Shown here: positions 1-11,560 of the stretch, piece by piece | How positions within the stretch are numbered: position 1 is the stretch's first letter | Layout: each line of letters begins with the position of its first letter | Notes under the pieces: model-generated | Database searches by the model: none | Told to the model about the DNA's origin: nothing | What the model saw: only the letters and a program-made list of their open reading frames with translations | Position numbers and translations under genes: made by a program | Assembly: GCA_934047225.1 (NCBI GenBank) | Contig: OW204005.1 | Location: forward strand, 17,802,396 to 17,866,395 | Direction: 5' to 3' | Source of the DNA: Ypsolopha sequella | Taxonomy: Eukaryota; Arthropoda; Insecta; Lepidoptera; Ypsolophidae | Length of the DNA stretch: 64,000 bases

Positions 1-524
1 TTGGTTATTTTATTTATTTTATTATTTTATTTATTTATTTAAATTATGAATCAGGAAACAAATCTTATATTTTAAAACAATGCCCTGCAAAACTGTATAA
101 ACAGTTTGACTGCAGGAATGAGTCTCGTGAGTAACAAAAAATCGTTTTCTACTTATTATTTAAAATTAAAATATAAAAGAGAAAAAAGAAGAAATAATAC
201 TTTGTGTACGCTTAATTATTGAGTGTCTCTAAAAGATACTTTTAGAGAGACCTCCTAAACTTATGTTTATTTGGCTCGTTTCGAATATCCTCGGGTAAAC
301 TATTTAGCAGATATGGTAGGCGTTTTCTTAAAGTCCTGTCACCAAAGTAGTTATTTACTTTAGGTACTTCAAATTTACCCTTGGAAATCGAGCGTGTGCC
401 ATGATTGTGATTTATTAATGATAGATTATGCTCTTGATTACTATGGTTGTTTATACACAACAGATGTTTTAAACTAACGGGGAGTATTTTACATATTGTA
501 AATATTTATTCTGGATTATTTTAT

Positions 525-715
525 TCTGGATGTACTCGACGATGTCCTGCGCCTTGGTATTGTAGTGCAGGCGGGACAGGTACATCGATGTGGTCGGCGT
601 CGCAGCTCGCAACAAGAAGCTAAGCCCCGTTGGACCCGTGCCGCAACGGTTCTGAGTTACTCGCTTGTGGCGATCTTCATCACGGTAATCGGCGGAGGCA
701 TTAAAAGATAATGAT
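525..715 (-). mobile_element. ORF1 (gag-like) fragment of a non-LTR retrotransposon
   Basis: Read on the minus strand, this stretch encodes a segment with RHKRVTQNRCGTGP followed by TSMYLSRLHYNTKAQDIVEY. That pattern resembles the gag-like ORF1 proteins of insect LINEs, which often end in a 'vYvSRLh..t..qdVveYv' block. The open frame then runs on into an unrelated MITE copy (727-957), so the apparent 155-residue ORF is a chimera of two repeats. No start or flanking ORF2 is visible. The assignment rests on family resemblance from memory, and the fragment is not functional. Confidence 0.4.
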
Positions 716-726
716 CGGTTAGCCCT

Positions 727-1187
727 GCCCCTATATTCTGTATCTTTAGTTGCCGTCTGGGCTAGGTGCCTATCATCAAAAACATAGCTAAAAACGGAAC
801 TTTCAAAATTGCTATTAGTGGATATTGACCTATTTACGAACTGTGTCGTCACTTCAAGTGCGAACATATCCTTAGACAATCGGAATTCGATAGTATATCT
901 ATATTTTTGATGATAGGCACCGAGTTCAAATGGCAACTAAAGATACATAATAGGCCCTCTGAGGGCCTATTGTGTATCTTTAGTTGCCATCTGGACTGGG
1001 TGTCTATCATCAAAAACATACATATACTATCGAATTCAGATTGTCTTAGGATATATTCGCACTTGAAGTGACGACACAGTTTGTAAGTGGTTCAATACCC
1101 AGAATGGCAATTTTGAAATTTCAGTTTTTAGCTATGTTTTTGATGATAGGCACCTAGTCTAGTTGGCAACTAAAGATACATAATAGA
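727..1187. mobile_element. Two abutting copies of a ~230-bp foldback MITE (family M1)
   Basis: Each copy begins and ends with inverted versions of TATCTTTAGTTGCC and has an inner inverted block around TGCCTATCATCAAAAACATA. The first copy runs about 727-957 and the second about 961-1187. They meet at the short palindrome GGCCCTCTGAGGGCC. Related copies lie at 1561-1840 (partial), 33545-33762, 36269-36499 and 51210-51446. There is no coding capacity; ORFs read through it are shadows. Confidence 0.8.
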
Positions 1188-1239
1188 GGGGTTGTATGGC
1201 GGTCTGATCAACTCTGACACCAGCCCCTCTATTTATGTA

Positions 1240-1850
1240 TGTATCTTTGGTTGCCAAAGGGTTATCACTGGGTGCTTATCATCAAAAACTGTTTATTTAA
1301 ATCTTTAACATGATAAGTACATATATCCAGAACTCACTTTTATAAAAATTTTATTAAAATGTACGTATTTAATTGGCACTACCTATTGCAAACCAAACGT
1401 TTGCGTCCGCAATCGCATATCACTCCCAACCTGGCTGTAACAGAATACCAGCGTTGTGGCGTAGTATGCATACATTATGTTTGTATAAGTATGTATTATT
1501 GCGTCACAGCACCATGCTGAGTTATGGCCGATTTGGTGACGTTGAATGCATGGGATAGCTTCATCCTAAACTTTTGACTATGTTAATTATAAGTACTAGT
1601 TTTAAGTTAATAGTTATTATGTACCTATATGTTGCTTTTCTATGTATTCTTTTTGTCCCCAAATAAATTTCTTTCTTTCTTTTAAAAACAAAGACAAAAA
1701 CTGAACTTTTGAAATCGCTTTTAATGCGTATTGAACTATTAACGAACTGTATCGTCACTTCAAGTGCGAAAATATCCTTAGATAATCGAAATTCGATAGT
1801 ATATTTGTCTATGTTTTTGATAATAGGCACCTATACCTATATCTATACTT
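1240..1850. repeat. Degenerate M1 MITE pieces and AT-rich sequence
   Basis: A short M1 end is seen at about 1240-1290, and an inner M1 half at 1680-1840 with ATATCCTTAGATAATCG and the CTATGTTTTTGAT block. The sequence between them (1290-1680) has no supported gene. Confidence 0.55.
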
Positions 1851-1853
1851 ATA

Positions 1854-2115
1854 CAAGGTGTAACAGAAAGGTGTAACCATATTTGAAGAGCTTGTTCAGT
1901 CAATGATATAGAACAACTTTTACTATGGAACAAACACTGTATCTCTAAAAAAAAAAATTACAGTTTCATAGAAAAATGCAATGCCGCTCGGCCCAAATGT
2001 ATGGAAGGGTAGATTTTTTTTTGAGATTTCAGGGTTTGCTACATAATAAAAGTTGTTCTATATCATTGACTGAATAAGCTCTTCAAATATGGTTACACCT
2101 TTCTGTTACACCTTG
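1854..2115. mobile_element. Foldback MITE with 69-bp terminal inverted repeats and TA flanks (family M2)
   Basis: The left arm begins CAAGGTGTAACAGAAAGG and the right arm is its reverse complement, ending CCTTTCTGTTACACCTTG. The arms match over about 69 bp with one mismatch. Both ends are flanked by TA, consistent with a TA target duplication as in Tc1/mariner-type elements. The ~125-bp centre is non-coding. Confidence 0.85.
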
Positions 2116-2565
2116 TATATAATTATGTTATTAACTAATATGTACAAAACTGTTTATCACTTATTTCTTACATTTATTTACCTTAAAAATGCTGTAAACA
2201 CTACATCTAAACCAAATGAAGGTTATAAACGGCGAACTCGACCGTCAAACAGTTTTTGACTATCACGGTTTGTAGCTTTCGGCCCCTGTAGCCCGTTGAT
2301 AATTCATGTGCATTAATGTTCTTTTATTATATTATTTAGGTTATACTTAAACACTTTTGATTTTAAGTTGTATGTTCAATTTCACATTCCAAATTTATAC
2401 ATGCTACATAGATTGTTATACCTGTAAATAAGCAAATTCAATGTATACTTACACATAAGTTAAGATAGTCCTAAGTAACATGATAAGGTATCATGTAAAA
2501 TACTTCGATGTACTTTTCTTTCTGAAATAAATTTCATTCATTCATTCATTTATTCAATTAGTCCA

Positions 2566-2727
2566 GGGGCTCTACCGCGTAATTCTCATTTGTATCAACT
2601 TCAAGCAAATGCATGCGAAATTCAACGCGTGCAAAAGAGATAACATGTTAGGTGGGCGTCGTCGCACGCACGACAAATATCAATCTCAAGTTGATGTTGA
2701 TGAAAATGAGAATTACGCGGTAGACCC
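2566..2727. mobile_element. Foldback MITE, copy 1 of family M3 (CTCTACCGCGTAATTC ends)
   Basis: Inverted ends read CTCTACCGCGTAATTCTCAT and ATGAGAATTACGCGGTAGAC. Inner sequence includes AACGCGTGCAAAAGAGAT and GTCGTCGCACGCACGAC. Further copies are at 7638-7799 and 12906-13064. The open frame across it is only a reading of the repeat. Confidence 0.8.
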
Positions 2728-2869
2728 ACAGTTGACAACTAAAGATACATACCCTGCGGTCCGAAATAGAATTACAATGGATCATAAACTATTTACTTCA
2801 TACTTTCGTAATCGATTTTAGCGATGTAATTCTATCTCGGACCGCAGGGTACATAGGCCCTCAGGTTAG

Positions 2870-4016
2870 CCACTACAAGTATTAGAAGAAGAAGAAGAAT
2901 ATACCTACACGCAAACCTATAAAATACCCCGTACCCTACTACACTGTTGCATTTCTCATAGAGCCAGACGAGCGCCCAGTCTGCATTTCTAATAAATCTA
3001 AATATAACCTTAGTTAGTTAGCAATTCCAGATATTTGCGAAGGCTCTTCACGCGCCCTCGCTTCCCGCGGTGGTTTGACGTATGTCCATTGTTCCACTAC
3101 TACCGACATAAATGTGGGGGGCGGGGAGAAACTTCGTGAAAAAAGTAAAATTTTCCGATAAAAGCAGACGGGAATTGATTAGAATAGTAAAAAAATAATT
3201 GTAGATATTAAAAAGCTGATTGGAAAAATATATACTTTTACTGTATTTTCTGGCACTGGTTTCGAGAAATCTTGAAAAAAACACATAAATATGTATGTCC
3301 TCCCCCCTTATCTTCGAAACTGGTTAACCGAAAAATATGAAGAAAAAAAACGATTTTAGAAATATAAAAAAAGGAATAAAATTAATCAAAAAAATATTTT
3401 ATAAAAATACAATATGGGTATTAAATTGTAGGTAATAAAGAGCTGATTGTAAAAATATACGGTTTGGCTATATTGAGAAATACCCGAAAAATTAAAAAAA
3501 ATGTATGTTTCACCCCCCCTTATCACCAAAACTAGTGAAACACTTTGTAATGTTAATGTTCTGTAATTTTAGATTACATTATTTGGAGATGATGTGTGTC
3601 TCAAGATGTGATAAAATGTGGGGGGTGTGATATGTTTGTCGGTTTGAGAGCCCGTGCTCGTAAGACAGGACCTAAGCAAAATATGTCGGTAACAATGGAA
3701 ACCTCTCTTGGAAGATTAAGCACGCCATTCATAACATAAGTTAACGTTTAGCCGGAATCGTCCTATCTTTAGCTTAGCTAAGTGACTCGGTAACTTAACG
3801 TATACTTAATTACTTACAGAGAAAGCATCTATACATATAATGAAACGGTAGTTTTTGTCCGTGCAACTGAAACAGACAACACCTTTCTTGCTGTTTTATT
3901 CAGAGGGGTAATGTAGCCAGCATTTTACCAGCCCAGTTTTTTATTTATAGTTTTTGGATGTAATGATTTATATTTTAGGTTATTATTTATTTATAAGTAC
4001 ATATGCAAGTTTACTT
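2870..4016. other. No gene seen; AT-rich repeats
   Basis: Two diverged copies of the same motif occur at about 3110-3310 and 3410-3540 (pyrimidine-rich CCCCCCTTATC plus AAAATTTT stretches). This looks like an old tandem or dispersed repeat. No splice-bounded open frame with protein-like composition was found. Confidence 0.5.
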
Positions 4017-4316
4017 GAAGACCCCTCGAAGTAATTCGGGGGAGAGTAAGAGGACAGCTCACAGGCAAAAAACCAGGAGGCCCACCATGCCTGGGACCGA
4101 TGGATGGCGGTATATCCATCCCTAATAGCCGGGCCTTATATGGAACAGACTGGTGACGGTTAGCGGCGTCACTGGTGCGAGGGTTCCGGCACCGCGCTCA
4201 TCAACCCGCCTGCCCAGCGTGTGTGGGCAATTCTTCCAGGATGACCGCCGGGAATGACAAAGTCCTGAAAAGGCTTATGTGCAGCAGTGGACGAACTAGG
4301 CTGATGGATGGATGCA
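4017..4316 (+). repeat. Dispersed repeat R1, copy 1
   Basis: The repeat contains CCCACCATGCCTGGGACCGA, GGTATATCCATCCCTAATAG and ends near GCAGTGGACGAACTAGGCTG followed by GATG repeats. Copies are at 13404-13758 (minus), 15607-15962 and 46306-46642. The 3' end followed by short tandem GATG resembles lepidopteran LINE/SINE 3' ends. Short ORFs in it are not genes. Confidence 0.75.
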
Positions 4317-4319
4317 AGT

Positions 4320-6470
4320 TAATAAAATTCTTTTCAATGCATGTGCTCGTAAAGGCCCACTTTTTATGCATCAAAACCGAACAAAAAGTCGATTATTTTG
4401 CCCTAGGGTTTTATTATTATTATTTTTTTTAATTTATTTACACAGGTTGGCTAACCTGCAGCCTTTCCTGTGTACCATAGATGTTATACTTTTTTTTCCA
4501 CTGTTTAACGGCTCTGAATACAGTCCTTTTGAGCCAATTATAATTTAAAGTTCACAAGATTATATTTGTTTTCATTTCCTCACACTATGCATCGAAAAAC
4601 GTAGTATGATACACGGGCGTAAAAGCAATAAATTACTCGGTTACGTTTAAAACACTCGCTACGCTCGTGTTTTAAATCGTCCTCGTAATTTATTCCTTTT
4701 CACCCTAGTAGCATAAACTACTATAATAATACTACTATTTATGTTATTTAAGTTTTTTTGTTTACATTAATAAAGTCGTATCCTACTGTAAATTAATTAG
4801 AAATGCGAGGTTATTAAGGCCGCAAAGATTGTCCCAAAAATATGTATCACCACTTGGATAAAGAAAATTGTACTGAGCAAAGGTTTTATTAAAGAAAAAT
4901 ACTATTTTATTTGATTTTGTCGGTCATTCAGTCATGCTTGCGATGGATTTAAAAAATACGAACCAAATTTGGATGAGGTTTTCACAGTAACACCCATGTG
5001 GTGCAGTAAAGTGGGTCACGTCACAATCGGTATCGCAAACGAAGTCGCAAGCAAAAGCTTGTTCTGAATAAACCACTTGAAATTCTTAACCAGCGTCTAA
5101 ACTTTTCAATTAAGAGTACTTTATATGCACAGATTCAGATACTTTGGTGACAAAAAATCTAGTTTTCGGTTGTTTTCGCGTGTTTTTGAAATCTCAGCCA
5201 GAGAAGGCTTTTAAACCTGTTATTATACGTGTCTACTTATCTATTTAAAAAGCCATCGAACTCGGATCCGAAAGTCGTATAAGTTCTTTAGATCTTTATT
5301 GTTTTTTAATTTAAATAGGTGAAAGATCCCATTTCTGTTAAGTTAACTGCTTCGTAGGACCGTTATGTTAGTGCAAGACAAGCTTACCGGGGAACTCACT
5401 TGCCCGTGTGATCATTAAGTACGTAACCTGTGCTTTTCAAACTTTTTCAATCCGCGACTCCCATACGAGGTGGGGCAGTACGTCTACACGTTTGCCGCAT
5501 TCTTTTTAGATATTTATAATCACGTCGGGATCACCAATTTGGGGGTGGTATAAAATAAATTGTTACTACCAGTTTGATGGTTAAGTATGTTATGTATATT
5601 TGACGATTGTTATGTATATTTATACGTGATTATTCATATCCTAAAAAGAATGCGGCAAACGTGTAGACGTGCCGCCACAACAATCAAACAAAGAATCGCA
5701 ATATCGAGTGTGTTTCAAACATTTTTAATCTGCGACCCCCTGCGAGCAGAAACGGATTCTTAATTCCCTTATCTCGAAAAGTGTTAATTACCTTACGCAA
5801 AAATAAGTTTGACGGTGATTACGTTAGTAAAATTTTCAAATGTTTTCACAACCAAACACGATACTTAATTCGTTTATTGCCTTAATTGAAATCGTATAAC
5901 AGACACACGAAAAAATTCGCAAAAATATTGTTTTTCATGAATAAAATGTATAGGTCTTTAAGGATTGGCCACGCAAAACACAGTTAATGTAAGATATTTT
6001 CTTCTTTATACAAACTTGAGAATGTTTAATTAAATCGGTTGATCTTTGATTGAGTATTTATTTTTGTTTTAAATGGGCATAGTGCTATCTAATGGATGGT
6101 ATTGGATTTGTGCCAGGGAGTCGCGATCGTCCGACAATTTGAGAGACACTGCTTTACATAATCAAGGTGCATGTTTCGGGAGTTTTGTACAAATAGTTTT
6201 TTGTAGGTTTAATGGAAATCATATGCGATTCTCGTTGTATCTTCTATTATGTCTTGAGTTTATTTTTATTTTCACTTTTTTAATAATATCTTGCAACTAA
6301 AACGACAATAAAAATCTTTTCAAAAGACATGTGTATTATATTTATTAAAAACTAACATATTTTTAAAACTTTGATGTTTAATAAAGGGAAAAATATGTTC
6401 TGTCACCTAAGTTTAGATTTGTAACTAATCTGCAATACCCTAATTTTAATATCTATTCCCAAAATCAACG
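4320..6470. other. No gene supported; contains a foldback element at 5481-5670
   Basis: At 5481-5510 and 5641-5670 a ~29-bp arm (GTCTACACGTTTGCCGCATT and its complement) forms a foldback of ~190 bp. At 6073-6160 a short ORF starts MGIVLSNGWYW and has a possible donor, but there is no support for its being an exon. The rest is AT-rich. Confidence 0.5.
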
Positions 6471-6545
6471 AGGTAACGCCGCCAGTGTCCTGGGTACCCT
6501 GCCCGGCGATAGCGATGACTTAAATAATGTCTTTTATTTGTTTTA
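6470..6545 (+). mobile_element. C-terminal end of a non-LTR retrotransposon ORF2, plus-strand copy
   Basis: The frame encodes QRGNAASVLGTLPGDSDDL and then a stop. This matches, residue for residue in pattern, the C-terminus of the minus-strand copy at 6781-7376 ([20 protein letters not shown]). It is severely 5'-truncated, and a T-rich stretch follows to about 6635. Confidence 0.7.
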
Positions 6546-6604
6546 AATTAATTTATTTTTTAGGGGTTTAGTTTGTTTAAGTTTTAAGTATTTTAGTTTA
6601 ATAG

Positions 6605-6639
<35 letters not shown>

Positions 6640-6780
6640 AGGTCATAGACTTGTATCTTTATTAGTAAACTTAAATAACATATAAATAATGATACTTTTT
6701 TTTTTTTATAAAACTAACTTAAATTTAAATAAAATATAAAAAGAAAAACAAATACCAACCTGTCTGTCTCATAACGGGCT

Positions 6781-7376
6781 CTAGATTAAATAAAATATGT
6801 GAGCCAGATCACCGCTATCATCGGGGAGAGTACCCAATAGGCTGGCGGCGTTGCCTCGCTGTATTGCGAGGCTTATTCGCTGACCAAAATAGGTCCCAGC
6901 CCTTGGGTCTCCGGAAGCGTTGACCAACCTCGACGATATTTCCTTAAATAGGCGCTTTGCGTCTGGTCCCCACGGCCCCAGGGTCTCTACGGCAAAAGGC
7001 ACAAAAATGTAGCCTTCAGCCAGCTCCACGTATATACGCCGTTTGAGACCCTCAGCCGTCAACGCCGCCGCGCCAGCAAGGACAGCGCTCCCCTGGAGAT
7101 GGGACGGCGCTACGGTGTCGACGCATGTTGCGTCCCACACCAGCGACTGCCCATTTTTCCAGGGGATTAGTGTCAGTCCGTCGGGCCTCTTACCATCGCT
7201 GCGTACTAGGCCTTTGGGCTCTAGTACGGCAGGCACGTTGGCGCTCATGAGAGCCCGACGGATGACATCGTTTAAGGCGGCGTGGCGCGGTAGACGACCG
7301 GCGCTACGTTTACATGACAGGCCGTGGTGACCGAGTTGGTCAACGCTTGCCCCGCAACGGCAGCGATGTGGCTCGT
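6781..7376 (-). mobile_element. C-terminal fragment of a non-LTR retrotransposon ORF2, minus-strand copy
   Basis: The frame reads from [17 protein letters not shown] through [13 protein letters not shown], a block with [11 protein letters not shown] and [14 protein letters not shown], and ends [20 protein letters not shown]. The CxCG...LGHHGLSC motif and the '[11 protein letters not shown]' block are typical of the region downstream of reverse transcriptase in a LINE lineage common in invertebrates. About 198 residues are open without a stop. The reverse transcriptase itself is missing, so the copy is 5'-truncated. A 3' A-rich tail appears as T-rich sequence at 6650-6720. Confidence 0.8.
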
Positions 7377-7637
7377 TGGTTTTTATTTTTATTTGTTAAT
7401 TTATAATCTTAGATTTATAATCCATAGTTTCAATTCCCAAAAAATATATAAGTCATCATATTAACCAAAACAGTATCTAAGTATGAACATAGACTAATAA
7501 TTTATTAGTATATGGTATGAATCATCAAATTAATGTAAATATGTATCTTGAAAAATTTGTAGAAATGGGGCAGACCGTAAAGTATGAAATCAAAAATCTT
7601 TCACAAAACTCAAAAGTAAGGTGCGACGACGAGCGGC

Positions 7638-7799
7638 GGGTCTACCGCGCAATTCTCATTTTCATCAACATCAACTTGAGATTGAAATTTGACGTGCGTG
7701 CGACGACGCCCGCCTAACATGCCATCTCTTTTGCACGCGTTGAATTTCGCATGCATTTGCTTGAAGTTGATACAAATGAGAATTACGCGGTAGAGCCCC
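7638..7799. mobile_element. Foldback MITE, copy 2 of family M3
   Basis: It is bounded by GGGTCTACCGCGCAATTCTC and its inverted end ATTACGCGGTAGAGCCC. It shares CATCTCTTTTGCACGCGTTG with the other copies. Both small ORFs over it are repeat-derived. Confidence 0.8.
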
Positions 7800-7863
7800 G
7801 GGTTTACATCGATTACAATATGTAACTGCTCCTGCTCTTGATCCATAAAATAATATTTTTCTA

Positions 7864-8086
7864 ATGAGCGTTTTTCCTTGTGCCAAATTTAGTGTTAAAT
7901 AGGATTCCTAGATGGCACTGTCGTACCTTAGCAATAGATTCAAAGACGAAAATTGCACAGATTCGAAACTAAAAACTTTTGTTTTTGACATTGATTGCTA
8001 CGAAACATAATTTGTCTACAGTGAAACACCGCCATCTAGCGGAATGTTAAAAACAAAGACAAAAAAAACTACGAGAAAAACGCTCA
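7864..8086. mobile_element. Short foldback MITE with ATGAGCGTTTTTC ends
   Basis: The left end ATGAGCGTTTTTC and right end GAAAAACGCTCAT are exact inverted repeats. Inside, GATGGCACTG and CCGCCATCTAGC form a second weak inverted pair. The element is non-coding. Confidence 0.6.
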
Positions 8087-8308
8087 TACATTTAATCCTA
8101 ATCCTCTTAAGTTTTATCCAAGGAGGTGAGAGAACATGTCGATGACCTCAGAATATAACCTCATTAGCTGTGCCAATAAAAAAAAATATTCTTCAAAAAT
8201 AAGATTGTCAGAATAGAGGCGACATGCAACGGCGCAGTCCAAGTGATATTGTCTTTGGCGCAGTCTGTAAAATTAGGTCAAAATATGAGTTCAAAACTAA
8301 TTCTTTAC

Positions 8309-8559
8309 CTGTGGATATTGACCAAATTTACCGAAAGTGCTAAAGAGAAGACATTGCTTTTCTGCCAGAGTCCAGGGTACAGGATGGTGGAGGGAAAATT
8401 CATCGGTGAAAAACATTGGCTGTGTTTGAAGACGATCTACTTGGGTAACAAACTTTTGTATTTCGATATTTAGGGTACCGTCAATAGAGCAAGGGAATTC
8501 CAGTGAATCATACATCCAGCCAAGTGGACTGATGACTGGGAAATGGTCAGAGGTGTTGG
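8309..8559 (-). CDS. Candidate internal exon of an unrecognised gene
   Basis: On the minus strand an acceptor (tgattttag) precedes, and a good donor (CAG/gtaaag) follows, an open 251-bp exon. It would encode 83 residues, entering in phase 1 and leaving in phase 0. The peptide begins NTSDHFPVISPLGWMYDSLE, includes DRLQTQPMFFTDEF and ends FSTFGKFGQYPQ. Composition and residue mix look like real protein rather than repeat, and no second copy was seen in the window. No neighbouring exon was found on either side, so it may belong to a gene with long introns, be a pseudogene piece, or come from a transposon. I do not recognise the family. Confidence 0.45.
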
Positions 8560-8599
8560 CTAAAATCAGTAATTTCAAAGTCAAATAGAACTTTCAATA

Positions 8600-9175
8600 T
8601 CGTCTAAAACTTACAAAAAAGAATACGCAATATAGTTCGAAGCTTTATCTAGGTCTTCCACCCATGTGTTACACGATTAGATAAACTTTGCTCGATAGAA
8701 ATAATTCACGAACACAGCATGTAATAAGACCTTTCAAATCATGCAATTTCCATAATTCCACTCTTTTATTAACGAAACATATCTGGTATTATTGCTCTTT
8801 AAATTTTCTAGGTCGACCACGTAAGTAGGTTTTAATAAACATATCCCTTATTTTTAAACAATTTAAAAACCGATAAAAACAACGAAAAAGTACAAAAGTG
8901 TGGTTATTTTCTTTACTCCTTACACGTAAAGAAAAAGACAGAGAGTCACTCTTCTGGGATAAGAGCGCCGGATGAAGCATTGTAAGGTGCCGTGGGAGAG
9001 GCGTATCAACTTATTTTAATGGCGTGGTATTTACTCTCATGAAGCACTGGTTCAGCCAAAGACAAGTAAATAAGATGCCTCTAAGGTCTTGGGGTTTGAA
9101 CGTCTCAACCAGCTGGAAGTCACGAATTCAAATCCCGTAGGAGCAGAATTTTGTTCGGTCTATGTACTTCAAAAG
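8600..9175. repeat. Repeat-derived sequence, no gene
   Basis: The stretch around 8860-8950 (TTTACACGTAAAGAAAAAGA and neighbours) recurs at 10820-10910 and, inverted, at 35700-35770, so it is a dispersed repeat. At 9085-9150 there is a tRNA-like B box (GAATTCAAATCCC) without a foldable cloverleaf. Confidence 0.5.
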
Positions 9176-9180
9176 GCACG

Positions 9181-9617
9181 TCAAGAGGCTATGCGGATTA
9201 TACTTTTATCACTGTCACTCCAAGCGAAAAAACGCGCAGTGCGAGAGGGGCGGAAAAGCAAAAAAGTTAGTTTTCTATTTTTATTAAAAAAACTTAAATA
9301 GCTAGCAAAATTTCCAAAATCAAAACTCAAGGTATGATTGAAACCCATCTAATAAAATATGTGTGAGTTCTGTACATGGTTCCTATTCGTCAAACGAGGA
9401 GAAAAAGTGTGTTTGAAGACCTCATTTCAACAGTTATTTCTATCCAGGAAAATTCATCCAAATATGTTTTTCAATTATGAAATTATTATATTGATTATAG
9501 TCAAAATGCATATCATCCATCCATCCATGCATATAGCAGAAATTAGTTACAATTTTATGTGTATTTGATGAAATACACAGAAAAGAAGCACCCGTATTTT
9601 TTTTCATATCGCCTTTT
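9181..9617 (-). mobile_element. TTAA-family MITE (M4), copy 1, inverted and diverged
   Basis: It starts TCAAGAGGCTATGCGG and ends ATATCGCCTTTTA, the two inverted termini of family M4, with a decayed TTAA at each end. Inner landmarks shared with other copies are CACTGTCACTCCAAGCGAAA and GCAGTGCGAGAGGGGCGG. The ORFs at 9089-9301 and 9359-9568 are readings of this repeat. Confidence 0.75.
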
Positions 9618-10014
9618 ATTTAAATTAAAATATAAGGCGATAGGACTCACCAGTACTCACCATCCATCACGCTGGGAGGTAATAAACGTTGGTAAAACGT
9701 GGGTATGTAAGTGTGAACAGTGATTTTCACTTCGCAATCGATACTCGGAAATCCCACAGACCCCCCTTGCTTGTGGATCCTTGCCATTATGATTTATATC
9801 TAGTTAAATAAACAATTTGTTTGGGGATAAAATCCGAGAAAGGAGGTGTATTTACTGCAATGCAATGGACTGCAACTCCAGAATATTCCGGGCGTTCACT
9901 TGTGACCACGACAGCCTACAGCGGGGTCGAACGAGCTTTTTTTACACACACAAACACGTTTTTATAACCCTTGTTTGAAGTAGTAAACAATTAAATTAAA
10001 ATCTAGGAAAATAT

Positions 10015-10273
10015 GGTGAATTTGTGAACATCGTCCAAATTCATACTTGAGCCTTGGTAAGTGATCAGCATCATGAACCAATAAAGATTTTTGTAAAATT
10101 CATAAAATGAAATTACGACTCCCCATAGTGATTCACTCAGGACTGGGAGTGAATTACTATGGGAAGTCGAAATTTCATTATACGAATTTCACAGAAATTG
10201 TTATCGATTCATGATGCTGATCACTTACCAAGCCTCCAGTATAAATTTGGACGATGATGGAAAAGTCACCTTG
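10015..10273. mobile_element. Foldback MITE (family M5), copy 1
   Basis: Long inverted arms include CTTGGTAAGTGATCAGCATC and its complement GATGCTGATCACTTACCAAG. The centre is the short inverted pair CCCATAGTGATTCACT/AGTGAATTACTATGGG. The right end is CACCTTGTATA, the same as copy 2 at 54260-54521. More diverged relatives are at 29300-29530 and 59939-60180. Confidence 0.8.
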
Positions 10274-10339
10274 TATATACTAGAGTCTAGTGATGATGAG
10301 TGATGATGTCCTCCTTGACGTATCCGTCGACGGCGACCC

Positions 10340-10585
10340 TTATTGCTTCCTGGCATGAGCTCGGATGTGGCTGGAAAATCCGAGTTTCGTCAGAAATATC
10401 CTGTCACACGAAATACAGTGCAGTTGTCCATACGAGTTGTACGTATAGTTATACGTGGGCTTGGGGCGAGCCTTGCGGTGTAAGCGTTTAGCGTCGAGGA
10501 CTTCCAGTCGAACTGTTTCAAAGTTTTGTTTCAAAGTCGGTTCCATCATGCACAAATTTTCGCCATTCAGGTCGCATGTGTGCAA
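10340..10585 (-). mobile_element. LINE tail with a C2H2 zinc-finger-like end
   Basis: The minus-strand frame carries KRLHRKARPKPTYNYTY and ends in a C2H2-like motif, CISCDRIFLTKLGFSSHIRAH. Such a 'C..C.r.f..k.G...H.r.H' tail closes ORF2 of several insect non-LTR retrotransposons. No reverse transcriptase precedes it. A host zinc-finger fragment is the alternative reading. Confidence 0.45.
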
Positions 10586-11560
10586 CCTCTTACCTAGTAA
10601 CTAGACACTATACACGATGGAAACACGATTTAATAAAGTTGCCTCGATAGAATAAATTCGCAAAGTTAACTCTTTTCGAGTATTTTTTTTCTCTTTTTCC
10701 GTACTTTTTCATATAAATAAGTAATTTAATATGATTATTCATCTACTAAAATAAAGTTCATAGAGAACTGGAGCATGTATACACAATAGTTTTTTTGATA
10801 AAAATACCAACGAAAAACATAGAAGAAGTGCAAAAGTTTGGTTATTTTCTGTACTCTTTACACATAAAGAAAAAGATAGAGACAAAGGCAAACACTCGGT
10901 GCGCCCTTAAGGAGCTGCATTATGCTAAAATTCGGTCTCGCTCTAACGCGTTTGTTTTTTAACTCTCTATCCTGCTCTAATCAGATGCCGTGCACGCAAA
11001 ACTTCAGTTATTTTGAAATCGTGGCTCCATTAAGACATACAGAAATAAAGTAGTTAGGCTTTTTTGTAGATAATAATGAGATCTTTTATTGTGTGAAAGA
11101 TTCATTTCGAACGCATATTACGTGTCCGAACGAATTTAATGTACAGAATGAAATTAGGTACCTACAGATATATATTAATTTGAGTAAAGATATAAAATTT
11201 CGATAATCTATAAAGGCTTATTTCGTCAGAAAAACATGATTAAGTACATATATATTTCCCAGAATTTTCTAGTAGCCAGTTTGGCCTACGAATCGAACTA
11301 AATATACGCAATTTTACCAAATCCACGCTTATTCAAGCCTTAAGGTATGTTGTATGTTTACGTGATTAAGACCCGAATGTTATACTCATAATGTGTGAAA
11401 ATTGTGAAAGTTTAAAGTTTACTACCTTATTGTAGTATGGGAGTAGGTAGATAAAAGAAAATTAAAGCATCACTCACACTGACACACGTGACGGAACTTA
11501 TTATTACCAGTTTTCAATAAAACGGATTAATTATGCGGCGAATTTAGCATACTCATTGGT

